Part shown: positions 6,944 to 7,888 of the stretch, piece after piece
How positions within the stretch are numbered: position 1 is the first letter of the stretch
How the letters are laid out: each line of letters starts with the position of its first letter
Assembly (NCBI GenBank): GCA_030426005.1
Contig: JAUHZM010000143.1
Coordinates: 1-7,888, forward strand
DNA: 7,888 nucleotides
Direction: 5' to 3'
Origin: Gammaproteobacteria bacterium
GTDB lineage: Bacteria > Pseudomonadota > Gammaproteobacteria > Arenicellales > Arenicellaceae
Program-made: the position numbers and the translations under genes
The notes under the pieces: generated by a model
The model's input: the letters and a program-made list of their open reading frames with translations, nothing else
Databases searched by the model: none
Told to the model about the DNA's origin: nothing

Positions 6944-7888
6944 TCAGGCAAATTGTTGAATAATGTTGAGTGCCTGTTCGTCCTGCCAACAATCCCATTT
7001 CCAGTTTTTGATGTAACCACAGTGCCCGCCCTGCTCCGTCACAGTGATATGGATATCCGGGTTATCAGCTAATTCATTAATGCCTTCGACCGGAATAATC
7101 ATGTCGTCCTTGGCAAAAAACAGATAGCACGGCGCGATGGTTTTCGCCATCCGTTCACCGTTGATGGCGTAGGCGTCGAAGTAGGTTTTAGTGTCTTCAA
7201 AATCAGTGTATACCGGTACCAGAGCCTCATTCATCTCATGCAGCGTTTTGAGTGAATCGAGTTTCTCGGCGTAATCGTATTCAGGCCAATGTTCCAGCTT
7301 TTTACGTAAAGAACGTTTCCATTTGCGCACAAAGTATTTGCCATACACAAAATTACTCACCTGATTCAGTACTAGGTTACTGTGCGCCGCATGGACTACC
7401 GGACAAAAAGCAATCACAGACTTTAGTGAGACATCGAGATCGTGCGCCATCGCGGCAACCCGCAGGCTGAAATTGCCACCCAATGAAAACCCAATCAAAT
7501 GCGTATTGTCGTACCTCAGTCGCGATTGCAAATCCTCAATGGCGTACATCACTTCATCGATTAAGGTCGAATTGAAAATCGCTTTATTCAGATGATGCGA
7601 GTCACCATGGTCACGTAAATTGAGTCGAAATACGTCGATACCCGCACGTAACATCTCGATCGCCATGGATTGAATGTAGGTCGACTCATGACTGCCCTCC
7701 CAGCCATGAATGAGGATCGCCAGCTGGCGTGCTGGTTTAGAGCCTGCCTGATTTAAATACCCGACTAGCCGTACGTCTTCACCGCCACTCAATAACATTT
7801 GCTTTTGGCTACTGACATAGGGCTGAAAGCGTTTTGCTATGACGCGCTTACGGAGCCCCACGCTCGACAAGATTGTTTGTGAATGAGG
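6944..7888 (-). CDS. YheT-family alpha/beta hydrolase, N-terminus beyond the window
   Basis: This is a predicted serine hydrolase of the YheT (COG0429) group, of which 314 residues are visible. The frame stays open to the right edge and reads P-H-S-Q-T-I-L just before the TTG at 7870. That matches the P-H-x-Q-T motif near the N-terminus of YheT proteins, so the real start lies outside the window by perhaps 15-30 codons. Numbering from the codon at 7870: H-G-W-E-G-S oxyanion loop (55-60), N-L-R-D-H-G (84-89), nucleophile elbow G-F-S-L-G-G with Ser129, A-K-D-D with the likely catalytic Asp (255/256), and Q-G-G-H-C-G-Y with His283. The triad is complete. Spacing of the blocks matches E. coli YheT, but R-D-H-G replaces its R-G-C-S block. 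The true substrate of YheT proteins is unclear; esterase or acyl-transfer activity is usual for the fold. A basic lid region (R-K-W-K-R-S-L-R-K-K, 182-191) may contact membranes or acidic partners. The gene is convergent with the YgjP-like gene, 22 nt between stops, and is transcribed independently. Confidence 0.9.
   Translation of the reverse strand, partial: PHSQTILSSVGLRKRVIAKRFQPYVSSQKQMLLSGGEDVRLVGYLNQAGSKPARQLAILIHGWEGSHESTYIQSMAIEMLRAGIDVFRLNLRDHGDSHHLNKAIFNSTLIDEVMYAIEDLQSRLRYDNTHLIGFSLGGNFSLRVAAMAHDLDVSLKSVIAFCPVVHAAHSNLVLNQVSNFVYGKYFVRKWKRSLRKKLEHWPEYDYAEKLDSLKTLHEMNEALVPVYTDFEDTKTYFDAYAINGERMAKTIAPCYLFFAKDDMIIPVEGINELADNPDIHITVTEQGGHCGYIKNWKWDCWQDEQALNIIQQFA

Noticed and set aside
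6945..6976. Inverted repeat CAGGCA/TGCCTG at the 3' end of the YheT-like gene
   Set aside because: The 20-nt loop, absence of a T-run, and location mostly inside coding sequence argue against a terminator.
1..7888. Defence, mobile or otherwise novel multi-gene system
   Set aside because: All five genes fall in known housekeeping or metabolic families, coding composition looks uniform, and I see no transposase, integrase, toxin-antitoxin pair, repeat array or tRNA boundary.

Overview
The window looks like an ordinary chromosomal segment of a gammaproteobacterium with a GC content of roughly one half. The main evidence is a full-length Mfd that follows the Escherichia coli protein almost block for block. 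A TRAP transporter of the FcbT type and two alpha/beta hydrolases fit a heterotrophic, possibly marine, lifestyle. That habitat is an inference, and I cannot name a genus.

Left part (1-2566, + strand): the 3' end of a TRAP transporter operon. It holds the C-terminal part of the small permease (cut by the window edge), the complete large permease (366-1688), and an alpha/beta hydrolase (about 1700-2566) that starts only 11 nt after the permease stop. The periplasmic binding protein that would give substrate specificity is not in view and probably lies upstream. The hydrolase may act on something related to the imported organic anion, but the sequence does not say what.

Middle (2567-2744): a 178-nt gap that both ends the first unit and starts the second. 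A terminator-like hairpin with a T9 tract and an extended -10 promoter motif occupy the same bases just before the mfd start.

Centre to right (2745-6921, + strand): mfd, the transcription-repair coupling factor, followed by a YgjP-like zinc metallopeptidase gene whose start overlaps the mfd stop by 14 nt. The two are almost certainly co-transcribed and probably translationally coupled.

Right end (6944-7888, - strand): a YheT-type alpha/beta hydrolase, convergent with the metallopeptidase gene and separated from it by 22 nt. Its N-terminus runs off the right edge.

I see no RNA gene, insertion sequence, CRISPR array, phage gene or attachment site, and no clear sign of a novel multi-gene system. 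The observations most worth a second look are the mfd-metallopeptidase coupling and the compact terminator/promoter overlap before mfd.
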